A stretch of DNA of 64,000 nt from Glaciimonas sp. (lineage in GTDB: Bacteria; Pseudomonadota; Gammaproteobacteria; Burkholderiales; Burkholderiaceae_D): assembly GCA_012927585.1 (NCBI GenBank), contig JABBOY010000003.1, positions 248,001 through 312,000 on the forward strand, read 5' to 3'. The translations under genes and the position numbers were made by a program. Of this stretch, positions 1 to 9,363 are shown one piece after another. The number at the start of each line of letters is the position of its first letter. The stretch's first letter is position 1. The notes below the pieces were generated by a model, which did not search any database, was not told the origin of the DNA, and worked only from the letters and a program-made list of their open reading frames with translations.

Positions 1-743
1 AATAGCGCCGCTTGCTGGTCGCCGGCGATGCCGCCGATGGTCACCGAATGGCCTAGCCACTGCGGGTCGGTGGCGCCAAAGATGTGGCTCGACGGATGCA
101 CTTGCGGCAGCACCTCAGGCGGGATATCCAGCCATTGCAGTAATTCTTCATCCCAGCAGCCATCGTGGATATTCCACAGCATGGTGCGCGAGGCGTTGGT
201 CACATCGGTCGCGTGCAGGCGGCCGCAGCTTAGGTTCCAGACCAGCCATGCATCGACGGTGCCGAATGCCAGTTCGCCGCGTCTGGCGCGCTCGCGTGCG
301 CCGCTGACATGGTCGAGTATCCATTTCAGCTTGGAGGCCGAAAAATACGGATCCAGCACCAGGCCGGTCTTGCGGCGGATGCTGTCGGCTAATCCTTTGG
401 CGCGCAACTCTGCGCACAATGCTTCGGTGCGGCGGTCTTGCCAGACAATCGCATTGAAGATCGGTCTGCCGCTGCTGCGTTCCCACACCAGTGTGGTTTC
501 ACGCTGGTTGGCGATGCCCAGAGCGGCTAATTCATCGGCCCTGATACCGGCCTTGGCCAACACCATCCGGCAAGTCGCAAGCTGGCTTTGCCACAGCTCC
601 ATCGGGTCATGTTCGACCCAACCCGGCTGGGGAAATATTTGCTTGAATTCCTGCTGCGCGGTGGCAACAATTTCACCGCCGTCGTTGAACACGATGCTGC
701 GCGAACTCGATGTGCCCTGATCCAATGCGAGCAAATAAGCCAT
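1..743 (-). CDS. glpK: Glycerol kinase, N-terminal part (cut by window edge)
   Basis: Phosphorylates glycerol to sn-glycerol 3-phosphate with ATP in the cytosol. The frame from the ATG at 743 is open to the window edge, giving about 247 residues, half of a normal FGGY kinase of about 500. It starts [16 protein letters not shown], the phosphate-binding loop of the family, followed by [11 protein letters not shown] and [10 protein letters not shown], and near the edge [11 protein letters not shown], which is typical of GlpK. It is the last visible gene of the glp operon, downstream of glpV, and supplies the substrate for GlpD. The C-terminal half lies outside the window. Confidence 0.95.
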   Translation of the reverse strand, partial: MAYLLALDQGTSSSRSIVFNDGGEIVATAQQEFKQIFPQPGWVEHDPMELWQSQLATCRMVLAKAGIRADELAALGIANQRETTLVWERSSGRPIFNAIVWQDRRTEALCAELRAKGLADSIRRKTGLVLDPYFSASKLKWILDHVSGARERARRGELAFGTVDAWLVWNLSCGRLHATDVTNASRTMLWNIHDGCWDEELLQWLDIPPEVLPQVHPSSHIFGATDPQWLGHSVTIGGIAGDQQAAL

Positions 744-815
744 GCCTATTTCCATCAAAATAAGATCGCTTTTTGCAAAGGCGACGGGTTAATCAATTGT
801 AAATACAATCAATAA

Positions 816-842
816 CACCAACCCGAACTGCCCGGGTTGGCG
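816..842 (-). terminator. Hairpin between glpV and glpK
   Basis: Inverted repeat CCAACCCG (818-825) with CGGGTTGG (833-840) and a 7-base loop. No T-run follows on the minus strand, so it is a poor intrinsic terminator. It may instead be a processing or stability hairpin that sets the ratio of glpV to glpK message. That role is inferred. Confidence 0.4.
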
Positions 843-870
843 TCGCTTTGATGCCACTTGATGTTTCAGG

Positions 871-2616
871 CTAACGCACGCGGCCTTCTTTCCACGCTTT
901 CAACAGTGTGTCGTAAGCGATGGTTTCACCCTTTGGCTTTTCATTGGCGAGCTTGGTCCAAGGAGCGGCTTTGTCGGACAACCAGAACTTGGCGTCCTTT
1001 TTCTCGTTCAACTTCGGCGTGCAGTTTTTCATGCCGGCGCGTTGCAAACGTCCCATGATCTGATCCATTTCTTCCGCCAGATTATCCATCGCGCCCTGCG
1101 CTGTTTTTTCACCCGAGATTGCGGTCGATACATTCTTCCACCACAGCTGCGCCATCTTTGGATAGTCAGGGACATTGGTGCCGGTCGGCGTCCAGGCGAC
1201 ACGCGCCGGACTACGATAAAACTCGATCAGACCACCCAGTTTTGGCGCCATGTCCGTCATCGCCTGCGAGCGGATATCGGAATCGCGGATGAAAGTCAGG
1301 CCGACAATCGATTTTTTCAGCGACACGGTTTTCGACGTGACGAACTGGCCATACAACCATGCTGCAGTCATTTGATTGACTGGCGTACTCTTGAGGTAAG
1401 TCCATGAGCCGACATCCTGATAACCGTTTTGCATGCCTTCTTTCCAGTAAGGACCATGCGGGCCGGGTGCCATGCGCCATTTTGGCGTGCCGTCGGCATT
1501 GACTACCGGCAAGCCCGGTTTGATCATGCCGGCAGTGAACGCGGTGTACCAGAAAATTTGCTGCGCAACCTGACCTTGGGCCGGCACTGGGCCGGCTTCG
1601 GAAAAGGTCATGCCGAGCGCTTCTGGCGGAGCATAGTTTTTCATCCAGTCGAGATACTTGTTCAACGCGTACACGGCCGGCGGCGAGTTGGTCGCACCAC
1701 CGCGCGCAACTGAAGCGCCTACCGGAGTACATTTATCGGCTGCGACGCGGATGCCCCACTCATCGATCGGCAAGCCGTTCGGGATGCCTTTGTCGGCGGT
1801 GCCAGCCATCGACAGCCAGGCGTCGGTGAAGCGCCAGCCGAGCGATGGATCTTTTTTGCCATAATCCATGTGCCCGAACACTTTTTTGCCATCCAGTTTC
1901 TTAACGTCATTGGTGAAGAAGGCAGCGATGTCTTCATAGGCCGACCAGTTTTGCGGAACGCCCAGATCGTAGCCATATTTGGCCTTGAATTTGGCTTGCA
2001 AATCCTTGCTCGCAAACCAGTCGGCACGAAACCAGTACAGATTGGCGAATTGCTGATCCGGCAGCTGATACATTTTCCCATCGGGCGCAGTGGTAAAACT
2101 GGTGCCGATGAAGTCTTTCAGGTCGAGGCCGGGATTGGTAAATTCCTTACCTTCGGCCTTCATGAAATCGGATAAAACAACGGTTTGACCATAACGATAA
2201 TGGGTACCGATCAAATCGGAGTCATTGATCCAGCCGTCATAAATGGACTTGCCGGACTGCATCGACGTTTGCATCTTTTCAACCAGGTCGCCTTCCTGGA
2301 TCACATCATGAATCACCTTGATGCCAGTAATTTCGGTAAAAGCCTTGGCCAGCACTTTCGATTCATAGACGTGGGTGTCGAGTGTTTCTGACACGACATG
2401 AATTTCAGTCACGCCTTTGGACTTCAGTTTGGCGGCAGCATCAATAAACCATTTCATCTCGCTGACTTGTTGCGTGCGTGTCAGTGTGCTGGGCTTGAAT
2501 TCAGAATCGATCCATTTTTCGGCTGATTTGGCGTCGGCCAGCACAGGGCCTGACAACGCCAGCATCGCGGCTGCGAACACAGTTAACTTGAATGCTTTTT
2601 GTTGGTACTGATTCAT
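871..2616 (-). CDS. glpV: Glycerol ABC transporter substrate-binding protein
   Basis: Periplasmic solute-binding protein of a carbohydrate-type (CUT1-like) importer. By context and family it is the GlpV component of the GlpSTPQUV glycerol system. Residues 1-28 form a signal peptide ending around PVLADA, and the mature part is an extracellular binding fold of about 550 residues rich in Trp and Tyr. The ATG at 2616 is preferred over an upstream one because GGAGA sits just ahead of it and the signal peptide then begins MNQYQQKAFKL. It lies downstream of the permease genes and upstream of glpK. Substrate assignment rests on linkage to glpD and glpK. Confidence 0.88.
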   Translation of the reverse strand: MNQYQQKAFKLTVFAAAMLALSGPVLADAKSAEKWIDSEFKPSTLTRTQQVSEMKWFIDAAAKLKSKGVTEIHVVSETLDTHVYESKVLAKAFTEITGIKVIHDVIQEGDLVEKMQTSMQSGKSIYDGWINDSDLIGTHYRYGQTVVLSDFMKAEGKEFTNPGLDLKDFIGTSFTTAPDGKMYQLPDQQFANLYWFRADWFASKDLQAKFKAKYGYDLGVPQNWSAYEDIAAFFTNDVKKLDGKKVFGHMDYGKKDPSLGWRFTDAWLSMAGTADKGIPNGLPIDEWGIRVAADKCTPVGASVARGGATNSPPAVYALNKYLDWMKNYAPPEALGMTFSEAGPVPAQGQVAQQIFWYTAFTAGMIKPGLPVVNADGTPKWRMAPGPHGPYWKEGMQNGYQDVGSWTYLKSTPVNQMTAAWLYGQFVTSKTVSLKKSIVGLTFIRDSDIRSQAMTDMAPKLGGLIEFYRSPARVAWTPTGTNVPDYPKMAQLWWKNVSTAISGEKTAQGAMDNLAEEMDQIMGRLQRAGMKNCTPKLNEKKDAKFWLSDKAAPWTKLANEKPKGETIAYDTLLKAWKEGRVR

Positions 2617-2698
2617 GTCGTCTCCATAAACTTTATTACCTTCCAGGAACATGCGGCAAGCGAGGGAAGGACTTCTCTACTTGCTTTTTAAAATAAAA

Positions 2699-2983
2699 TT
2701 ATCCTTTGGCCATCATCACGATCAGTACGAGAAAGCCGATGGCAGCGCCAAACCATTGGTTTATATCCGTCAAACCTACCCAAGCCAGATTGATATAAGC
2801 TGCCGTCAGCAAACCGATGAACAGGCGGTCGCCGCGCGTCGTGCGCAGCGGCAAAAAGCCTTTGCGCTCGATGGTCGGTGAACGCAGTTCCCAGATCGTC
2901 ATTCCAACGAGCATCGCAAAAATGCAGCAAAAGAAAATCGCGATCGGCGTCGTCCATGCCATCCATGCAAAAGAATCACCCAT
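2699..2983 (-). CDS. glpU: Small inner-membrane protein, DUF2160 (GlpU)
   Basis: A 94-residue hydrophobic protein with about three predicted membrane segments (near residues 8-28, 48-66 and 72-92). It fits the DUF2160 family, whose members sit in glp-type ABC operons as GlpU, with unknown biochemical function. The start at 2983 (MGDSFAWMAW) is chosen because it is 2 bases from the glpQ stop and gives the family length. Its conserved position between the permease and binding-protein genes suggests an accessory role in the importer; this is inference. Confidence 0.8.
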   Translation of the reverse strand: MGDSFAWMAWTTPIAIFFCCIFAMLVGMTIWELRSPTIERKGFLPLRTTRGDRLFIGLLTAAYINLAWVGLTDINQWFGAAIGFLVLIVMMAKG

Positions 2984-2985
2984 GC

Positions 2986-3798
2986 TTATACCCTCCCCAT
3001 CGCGAATCCCTTGGCAATATGGTTGCGGACAAACCAGATCACCAGCATCCCCGGTATCAGCGTCAATACACCCGCTGCCGCCAACACCCCCCAATCCATG
3101 CCTGCAGCCGAGACGGTGCGGGTCATGATCGCGCTGATCGGCTTGGCGTTGACGGATGTGAGGGTACGCGCCAGCAACAGTTCAACCCAGCTGAACATGA
3201 AACAAAAGAACGCCGTCACGCCGACGCCGGCCTTGATCAGCGGCAGGAAAATTTTGATGAAAAATTTAGGAAACGAAAAACCGTCGATGTACGCCGTTTC
3301 ATCGATCTCGCGCGAAATGCCGGACATGAAACCTTCCAGAATCCACACCGCCAGCGGCACATTGAACAGCATGTGCGACAAAGCCACCGCAATATGCGTA
3401 TCCATCAAGCCAACCGTCGAATAGAGCTGAAAAAACGGCAGCAGGAACACCGCAGGCGGCGTCATGCGGTTGGTCAGCAGCCAAAAAAACATATGCTTGT
3501 CGCCAAGGAAGCGGTAGCGCGAAAAGCCATACGCTGCCGGCAACGCCACCAGCAAGGACAACACCGTATTGAGCACGACATAAATGCTTGAATTGATGTA
3601 ACCGTTGTACCAGGACGGGTCGGTAAAAATGGTGATGTAATTGGCCCAGGTCAGATTGCGCGGCCACAGCGTGAATACCGACAGGGTTTCTTCGTTGGTT
3701 TTCAGCGAAGTATTGAGCATCCAGTAGAGCGGTATCAGGGTAAATACAACATACAGAAACAGCATCACTGCCCGCGGCAGGCGGCTAGACTTATTCAT
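2986..3798 (-). CDS. glpQ: Glycerol ABC transporter permease GlpQ
   Basis: Integral membrane permease of the CUT1/MalG type, 270 residues from the ATG at 3798, with six hydrophobic segments. The conserved EAA-type loop for ATPase contact is visible as REIDETAYIDGFSFPKFFIKIFLPL. The start overlaps the glpP stop by 8 bases, which implies translational coupling. It would form a heterodimeric channel with GlpP, powered by GlpS and GlpT. Glycerol specificity comes from the operon, not from the sequence. Confidence 0.88.
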   Translation of the reverse strand: MNKSSRLPRAVMLFLYVVFTLIPLYWMLNTSLKTNEETLSVFTLWPRNLTWANYITIFTDPSWYNGYINSSIYVVLNTVLSLLVALPAAYGFSRYRFLGDKHMFFWLLTNRMTPPAVFLLPFFQLYSTVGLMDTHIAVALSHMLFNVPLAVWILEGFMSGISREIDETAYIDGFSFPKFFIKIFLPLIKAGVGVTAFFCFMFSWVELLLARTLTSVNAKPISAIMTRTVSAAGMDWGVLAAAGVLTLIPGMLVIWFVRNHIAKGFAMGRV

Positions 3799-4681
3799 GC
3801 GCGCTCCCTGAAGTTTTACCGCTATTGCCAGCACTTTGCATCCAGTTGTAGAGCACGAAGCTGAACAATAAAATGATTAAAAAATAAATCAGCGAGAACG
3901 CCGCTGCCGGACCAAGATCAAATTGCCCCACCGCTTTTTGCGTCAGATACTGGCTCAGGAACGTTGTTGAATTACCCGGTCCACCGCCGGTCAGCACAAA
4001 CGGTTCGGTATAAATCATGAAACTGTCCATAAAGCGCAGCAACACTGCAATCATCAGTACGCCACGCATCTTCGGCAATTGAATAAAGCGAAAGATTGCC
4101 CAGCGGCTGGCGCCATCGATTTGCGCCGCTTGATAGTAAGCATCGGGAATCGAACGCAAACCGGCAAAACCGAGCAGGGCCACCAGCGGCGTCCAGTGCC
4201 ATACATCCATCAGCAACACCGTCAACCAGGCGTCGAGGGGATTCGAGGCATAGTTATAAGCGATGCCGAGCTGGCTCAACGTATGGCCGCCGAGGCCGAT
4301 GTCGGCGCGGCCGAAAATTTGCCAGATGGTGCCGACCACATTCCAGGGAATCAGCAAGGGCATGGACAGGATGACCAGTGCCGCAGATGACTTCCAGCCT
4401 TTCGACGGCATAGACAATGCCAGCCCAATGCCGAGTGGAATCTGAACCAGCAGTACGCACAACGAAAAGATCATTTGGCGTAACAGCGCGCCGTGCAACT
4501 CTTCGTCGCGCATCATGGCCCGAAACCATTCCAGGCCGACGAACACGCTTCGGGTCGGGCTGATGATGTCTTGTACCGAATAGTTGACGACCGTCATCAG
4601 CGGCACAATCGCAGAGAACGCCACGCTTAGAAAAACCGGCAGAATAAAAAACCAGGCTTTATTGTTGTATGGCTTGTTCAT
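3791..4681 (-). CDS. glpP: Glycerol ABC transporter permease GlpP
   Basis: Permease of the CUT1/MalF type, 296 residues, with an N-terminal anchor (WFFILPVFLSVAFSAIVP) and further membrane segments. The EAA loop reads PDAYYQAAQIDGASRWAIFRFIQLP. The start codon shares an ATGA overlap with the glpT stop at 4678. The adjacent glpQ overlaps by 8 bases, so glpT, glpP and glpQ are tightly coupled. It partners GlpQ in the membrane. Confidence 0.9.
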   Translation of the reverse strand: MNKPYNNKAWFFILPVFLSVAFSAIVPLMTVVNYSVQDIISPTRSVFVGLEWFRAMMRDEELHGALLRQMIFSLCVLLVQIPLGIGLALSMPSKGWKSSAALVILSMPLLIPWNVVGTIWQIFGRADIGLGGHTLSQLGIAYNYASNPLDAWLTVLLMDVWHWTPLVALLGFAGLRSIPDAYYQAAQIDGASRWAIFRFIQLPKMRGVLMIAVLLRFMDSFMIYTEPFVLTGGGPGNSTTFLSQYLTQKAVGQFDLGPAAAFSLIYFLIILLFSFVLYNWMQSAGNSGKTSGSAHE

Positions 4682-5772
4682 CGCCCGATCCTTTCGTCAT
4701 TGCAAAAAAAGATAGTTTCCGGTCTGACCAGACGCAGCCACTGAGGCCCGGCCACAACCGCAACACTGGTGCTGATCTTTGCCTTGACCGGGTGTCCGGC
4801 CACTGTCCCTGTGACCAATTGGCAAGTGCCCAGATGTTGCACGTTGCAGATGTCGGCTTCCAGCGCGCCGCTGCTACCGTCAGCTGCCAGCTCGACGAAT
4901 TCAGGACGAATCCCCATGCTGAGCGTGCCGTGGGCATTTTTCAGCAGCTCCAGCGTGCCTGGGTCGACGGCCAGGCGGTGCTGCCCCATGCTGATACTGG
5001 TGTCGTCGCCGCTAAGACTGACCGGAAAAAAATTCATGCCCGGGCTGCCGATGAAATAACCGACAAAGGTATGGTCAGGACGCTCGAAGAGTGCATCAGG
5101 GGCTCCCTTTTGGACGATTTTTCCGTCCGTCATCACCACCACCTCATCGGCAAAAGTCAGTGCTTCGACCTGGTCGTGCGTGACGTAGATCATGGTCAGT
5201 TTGAGCTGCTGATGAATCTGCTTGAGCTGGCGTCGCAACAGCCATTTCAGATGTGGGTCAATCACGGTCAATGGTTCATCAAACAGAATCGCAGAGACAT
5301 CCTGGCGCACCAATCCGCGCCCCAGGGAAATCTTTTGCTTGGCATCGGCTGCCATGCCGCTGGCACGCTGATTCAGGTCTTGCGACATGCCAAGAATTTC
5401 GGCAATCTCGTGAACCCGCCGGTGCACTTCCTTCTCCGGCACCTTGCGATTGCGCAAGGGAAAGGCGAGGTTGTCGAATACGCTCATGGTGTCATACAGC
5501 ACCGGGAACTGGAACACCTGGGCGATATTGCGGCCACGGGTTGGGGTATTGGTCATGTCGCGGTCGTCGAACAATACTTGTCCATGCAACGGCACCAGCA
5601 AGCCAGAAATGATGTTGAGCAAGGTGGACTTGCCGCAACCGGATGGTCCCAGCAGCGCATAGGCGCCACCGTCTTCCCACACCATGTTCATCGGTTGCAG
5701 CGCATAGTCCTTGGCAACTGTCGGGTCGGGGCCGTAGGCATGGTCCAGATTACGGAATTCAATGCGCGCCAT
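4678..5772 (-). CDS. glpT: Glycerol ABC transporter ATPase GlpT
   Basis: Cytoplasmic ATP-binding subunit, 364 residues from MARIEFRNLDHAYG. Walker A is GPSGCGKST at about residue 40, Walker B is AILFDEP and the switch His lies in YVTHDQVEA. The signature loop, normally LSGGQ, reads MAADAKQKISLGRGL and is clearly degenerate. This suggests an asymmetric ATPase pair in which GlpS supplies the canonical signature (LSGGQQQR). A C-terminal regulatory domain of the MalK type follows. The start at 5772 overlaps glpS by 14 bases. Confidence 0.88.
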   Translation of the reverse strand: MARIEFRNLDHAYGPDPTVAKDYALQPMNMVWEDGGAYALLGPSGCGKSTLLNIISGLLVPLHGQVLFDDRDMTNTPTRGRNIAQVFQFPVLYDTMSVFDNLAFPLRNRKVPEKEVHRRVHEIAEILGMSQDLNQRASGMAADAKQKISLGRGLVRQDVSAILFDEPLTVIDPHLKWLLRRQLKQIHQQLKLTMIYVTHDQVEALTFADEVVVMTDGKIVQKGAPDALFERPDHTFVGYFIGSPGMNFFPVSLSGDDTSISMGQHRLAVDPGTLELLKNAHGTLSMGIRPEFVELAADGSSGALEADICNVQHLGTCQLVTGTVAGHPVKAKISTSVAVVAGPQWLRLVRPETIFFCNDERIGR

Positions 5773-6859
5773 GTTGACTCTCCTTGGGGGCTTGCAGCAA
5801 GCGGCCCTCTGCATCAAACAGGAATAGGTGGGCAGGATTGAAATAGACCTGTACCGCCGCACCTATCGTGCAGGCATGGACTCCCGCTAACTGTGCCACC
5901 AGGCCGGTGTCGCCGTGATGCAGGTGCACATACGTTTCCGAGCCGTTTATTTCGGCCAGATCCACCACACAGTCGAGTCGATTGGAGTGCACGGAATCTG
6001 CTGTCAATTGGACTTGATGGCAACGGATGCCCACCATGCAAGGCTGGCCTTTGGCCAGATTCAAGGCGGGTGCGGCAATCGTCAGTGCCGTACCATCGTT
6101 CAAGCAAACTGACTGCCCGTCTTCAACGCTGGCATCCAGGATATTCATCGGCGGGTCATTGAAAATCGCCGCAGCGCGCATGGAAGACGGCTGATTGTAG
6201 GTCGCCAGGGTAGGACCGGTTTGCAGTATGCGGCCGGCATCCATAACGACAGTATGCCCGCCCAGCAAGAGGGCTTCTTGCGGTTCAGTGGTGGCATACA
6301 CTACCGTTGTATTGCCACCGGCAAACAGCGATGTCAGCTCCATGCGTAATTCTTCGCGCAGCTTGTAGTCGAGATTGACCAGCGGCTCATCCAGCAGCAC
6401 CAGCTGCGCGCGCTTGACCAGCGAACGCGCCAAGGCGCAACGTTGCTGCTGTCCACCGGACAGTGCGCCGGGAAGTCGCTGCAGCAGGTGATCGATATGC
6501 AGTTTTTCTGCAATCTCGGTCACGCGCTGGTGTATCTCATCTTTCGGGCGGTGCTGCAGGCGCAGTGGTGCAGCGATGTTTTCATACACGTTCATGGCTG
6601 GGTAGTTGACGAATTGCTGGTACACCATAGCCAATTTGCGATCCCGCACACTGACCCCGGCGACGTCTTTGCCGTCAACCAGAATGCACCCGGAACTAGG
6701 TCGATCCAGTCCGGCAATGACGCGCATCAATGAGGTCTTGCCGGCCTGAGTTGGGCCCAGCAAGACATTGATGCCGCCCGGCGTAAGTTTAAGATCGAGT
6801 GGATAGAGGTGTGTCTGCGCCCCTACACTCAGGCTTATTTGTTTAAGCTCTAATATCAT
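5759..6859 (-). CDS. glpS: Glycerol ABC transporter ATPase GlpS
   Basis: ATP-binding subunit, 366 residues from MILELKQISL. Walker A is degenerate (GPTQAGKTS, near residue 36), the signature is canonical (LSGGQQQRCALARSL) and Walker B is LVLLDEPLVNLD. The usual switch-His position reads YATTEPQEAL, so the His is replaced by Thr. GlpT has the His but a degenerate signature, so the two subunits look complementary with one full catalytic site. It is the first transport gene after glpD, separated by 20 bases. Confidence 0.87.
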   Translation of the reverse strand: MILELKQISLSVGAQTHLYPLDLKLTPGGINVLLGPTQAGKTSLMRVIAGLDRPSSGCILVDGKDVAGVSVRDRKLAMVYQQFVNYPAMNVYENIAAPLRLQHRPKDEIHQRVTEIAEKLHIDHLLQRLPGALSGGQQQRCALARSLVKRAQLVLLDEPLVNLDYKLREELRMELTSLFAGGNTTVVYATTEPQEALLLGGHTVVMDAGRILQTGPTLATYNQPSSMRAAAIFNDPPMNILDASVEDGQSVCLNDGTALTIAAPALNLAKGQPCMVGIRCHQVQLTADSVHSNRLDCVVDLAEINGSETYVHLHHGDTGLVAQLAGVHACTIGAAVQVYFNPAHLFLFDAEGRLLQAPKESQHGAH

Positions 6860-6879
6860 TATGTGTCTCCTTGCATGAT

Positions 6880-8415
6880 CTACTGCTGTGTCATAAGCCA
6901 TTCCTGCAATCGCGCAACCTGCTGCGGCTGGCAATACAAACCGCATTTAGTTCTGCGCCAGAGGATGTCTTCAGCACTGCGCGCCCATTCCACCGCCAAC
7001 AGATAGCGCGCCTCCTGTTCGTAGATGCCGGGTGCCAGCTCCTCGCCCAGATCGGATATTTTTTGTGCAGTACCCAGCATGCGGCTGGCGCGGGACCCGT
7101 AGCAACGCGCATAACGTTGCGCGATCTTTTTCGGCAGCCATGAATACCGGGTACAGAATTCTGTCGAAAAACGCTCAAAATCATAGCTGGCGACCAGCTC
7201 GCCGGCCTGTTGCAGGTCGCCGCCCGGCAGCGGCGCAGCAGAAGTCCATTCCGGCGCATGGAGACCCAGGCGCGGCAACAGCATAACCAGCGCTTCTTCC
7301 GCCAATTTACGGTAGGTGGTGATCTTGCCGCCCCACACATTGAGAAAGGGCGGATTGTTTTCGTCGCATTCAAGCAGGTAATCACGCGTCACGGCAGAGG
7401 CATTTTGCGCGCTGTCGTCCAGCAGCGGCCGTACCCCGGAATAGCTCCAGACCACATCCCCCGCTGCAATTTGTTTAATAAAATAACGGTTGGCCATCTG
7501 GCACAGGTAACGCACTTCAACGTCGCTAATCTTGACCTGCCCCGGATCGCCGGTATATTCCAGATCTGTGGTACCAATCAAGGTGAAATCATCCTGGTAA
7601 GGGATCGCAAAGATGATGCGCTTGTCGGGATTTTGGAAAATATAAGCGTAAGGATGATCGAATAGGCGCGGCACTATGATGTGGCTGCCTTTGATCAGCC
7701 GCAGCCCATGCGTATTTTTTGCACCGGAGACGGCGTTGGCGAATTGCGCAGTCCAGGGGCCGGCGGCATTCACGATGGCGCGCGCGTTAACGTCAATGCG
7801 ACCATACTGCTCACTGTCGAGTCTGGCACGCCAGCCTTGATCTTGCCGGCGCACCTCCATGCATTTGGCGCGAGTCAAGATTTTGGCGCCGTGTTCGCTG
7901 GCGTCCAGTGCATTGAGCACCACTAGCCGCGCATCGTCGACCCAACCGTCCGAATACACAAAACCCTTGCGGTAATTGCCTTTAAGCGGCACGCCGGCGA
8001 CGTGCTTGCGCAGCGACACGCCTTCAGAGGCGGGCAGGAATTCCCGGTGTGCCAGGTGATCATATAAAAATAACCCGGCGCGGATCACCCAGGCCGGCCG
8101 TTGCCCGGCATCGTGCGGCATCACAAAGCGTAGCGGCCACATGATATGGGGCGCGGCGCGCAACAGCACTTCCCGCTCCTGCAAAGACTTGCGCACTAGC
8201 TTGAATTCAAAATACTCAAGATAGCGCAGGCCGCCGTGGATCAGTTTGGTGCTGGCCGAAGAGGTGTGCTGGGCCAGATCGTGCTGCTCGCACAGGATGA
8301 CACGCAAGCCGCGGCCTGCCGCATCACGCGCGATACCGGCGCCATTGATGCCGCCGCCGACGATCAAAAGGTCACAGTCCTGTTGCGCTAACTGCTGGCA
8401 TGTCGATTGCATCAT
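6880..8415 (-). CDS. glpD: Aerobic glycerol-3-phosphate dehydrogenase
   Basis: Membrane-associated FAD enzyme oxidising sn-glycerol 3-phosphate to dihydroxyacetone phosphate and passing electrons to quinone. The N-terminal dinucleotide fold reads LLIVGGGINGAGIARDAAGRG (residues about 17-37, FAD ADP loop), followed by SSASTKLIHGGLRYLE, diagnostic of GlpD. At 511 residues it is full length. It is the first gene of the minus-strand operon glpD-glpSTPQUV-glpK and faces glpR across a 186-bp regulatory region. Induction by glycerol 3-phosphate through GlpR is expected from the operator-like sites upstream. Confidence 0.96.
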   Translation of the reverse strand: MMQSTCQQLAQQDCDLLIVGGGINGAGIARDAAGRGLRVILCEQHDLAQHTSSASTKLIHGGLRYLEYFEFKLVRKSLQEREVLLRAAPHIMWPLRFVMPHDAGQRPAWVIRAGLFLYDHLAHREFLPASEGVSLRKHVAGVPLKGNYRKGFVYSDGWVDDARLVVLNALDASEHGAKILTRAKCMEVRRQDQGWRARLDSEQYGRIDVNARAIVNAAGPWTAQFANAVSGAKNTHGLRLIKGSHIIVPRLFDHPYAYIFQNPDKRIIFAIPYQDDFTLIGTTDLEYTGDPGQVKISDVEVRYLCQMANRYFIKQIAAGDVVWSYSGVRPLLDDSAQNASAVTRDYLLECDENNPPFLNVWGGKITTYRKLAEEALVMLLPRLGLHAPEWTSAAPLPGGDLQQAGELVASYDFERFSTEFCTRYSWLPKKIAQRYARCYGSRASRMLGTAQKISDLGEELAPGIYEQEARYLLAVEWARSAEDILWRRTKCGLYCQPQQVARLQEWLMTQQ

Positions 8416-8529
8416 GCTCCTGAAGACGGCATGGGCCGCTTATGCGATTCGATGAGTGGATGTGTTGGTTGTGATTTTTTATGTGCGGACAATGCGCTTA
8501 AAATGAAAAATAATGCGCTTTTTTTATTT

Positions 8530-8557
8530 ATTTTACCCACGTTCGAAAATTTTACAA
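8530..8557 (-). promoter_or_regulatory. Candidate glpD promoter
   Basis: On the minus strand TTGTAA (8557-8552) is followed after 16 bases by TAAAAT (8535-8530), an acceptable sigma70 promoter. The spacer contains GTTCGAAAAT on the plus strand, a GlpR-like half-site, so repressor binding would block it. Found by eye; start site not known. Confidence 0.45.
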
Positions 8558-8592
8558 CATATAATTGTTTATTCATGTTCGTTAATGTTCAT
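8541..8592. promoter_or_regulatory. GlpR operator-like half-sites in the glpR-glpD gap
   Basis: GTTCG-type half-sites occur at 8541 (GTTCGAAAA), 8577 (GTTCGTTAA) and 8587 (GTTCATTTT). The last two overlap in CATGTTCGTTAATGTTCAT (8574-8592). This resembles the known E. coli GlpR operator core (ATGTTCG with inverted CGAACAT). The sites overlap both candidate promoters, consistent with repression of glpD and autoregulation of glpR. A separate direct repeat AATGCGCTT lies at 8491 and 8512. Confidence 0.5.
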
Positions 8593-8601
8593 TTTTAAAT
8601 C

Positions 8602-9363
8602 ATGATTCCACGCCATCGCCAATTGCTAGACCATTTACGCCAATATGGCGACACCTCGGTTGAGGCGCTCGCCAAAGTCTTGAGCGTGACTGCACAAACC
8701 ATTCGGCGCGATATTCGCGCGCTGGAAAATGCCCGTTTGCTGGCGCGTTATCATGGCGGGGTTGGGATCCCGTCCACCGTTGAAAATATTGATTACGACC
8801 AGCGGCGCGTGATGAATAGCGATGCCAAGCGGCGCATCGGCCAATTGGCCGCGACCCACATCGAGCACGGGCGTTCGCTGATTATCAATATCGGCACCAC
8901 CACTGAAGAGGTATCCAAGGCCTTGCTGCAACACAGGGGAATACGGGTCGTCACCAACAACCTGAACGTAGCGTCAATCCTGTCCGACAATCCGGAAGCG
9001 GAAGTGATTGTCGCCGGTGGCTTGGTCCGCAAGCGCGACCGCGGCATTGTCGGCGAGGCCACCATTGACTTCATGCGCCAGTTCAAGGTCGATGTCGGCA
9101 TCATCGGAGTGTCCGGCATCGAGGACGACGGCACACTGCTCGATTACGATTACCGCGAAGTGCGCGTCACGCAAGCCATCATCGAGCAATCGCGGGAAGT
9201 CTGGCTGGTGGCGGACCATACCAAGTTCGGCCGCCATGCGCTGGTGCGGTTGGGAAATATCGCGCAAATCGACAAATTCTTCACCGATGCGCCGGTACCG
9301 CCGGCAGCGCTGGAAGCGTTCGAAAAAACCGGCGTGGAGATCCTTGTGGCTAACGGAAGCTGA
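8602..9363 (+). CDS. glpR: DeoR-family glycerol-3-phosphate regulon repressor
   Basis: A 253-residue transcription repressor. The N-terminal helix-turn-helix (RHRQLLDHLRQYGDTSVEALAKVLSV..TIRRDIRALE) is followed by the DeoR sensor domain with GTTTEEVSKAL (phosphosugar loop, around residue 97) and VAGGLVRKRDRGIVG. The divergent glpD operon and operator-like sites between them indicate that it represses glycerol catabolism, with glycerol 3-phosphate as inducer (known for GlpR). Confidence 0.93.
   Translation: MIPRHRQLLDHLRQYGDTSVEALAKVLSVTAQTIRRDIRALENARLLARYHGGVGIPSTVENIDYDQRRVMNSDAKRRIGQLAATHIEHGRSLIINIGTTTEEVSKALLQHRGIRVVTNNLNVASILSDNPEAEVIVAGGLVRKRDRGIVGEATIDFMRQFKVDVGIIGVSGIEDDGTLLDYDYREVRVTQAIIEQSREVWLVADHTKFGRHALVRLGNIAQIDKFFTDAPVPPAALEAFEKTGVEILVANGS

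Noticed and set aside
4669-5841. Long open frame (390 codons) on the plus strand across glpT
   Set aside because: It lies fully antisense to glpT, whose protein has clear ABC motifs; the antisense product resembles nothing known to me.
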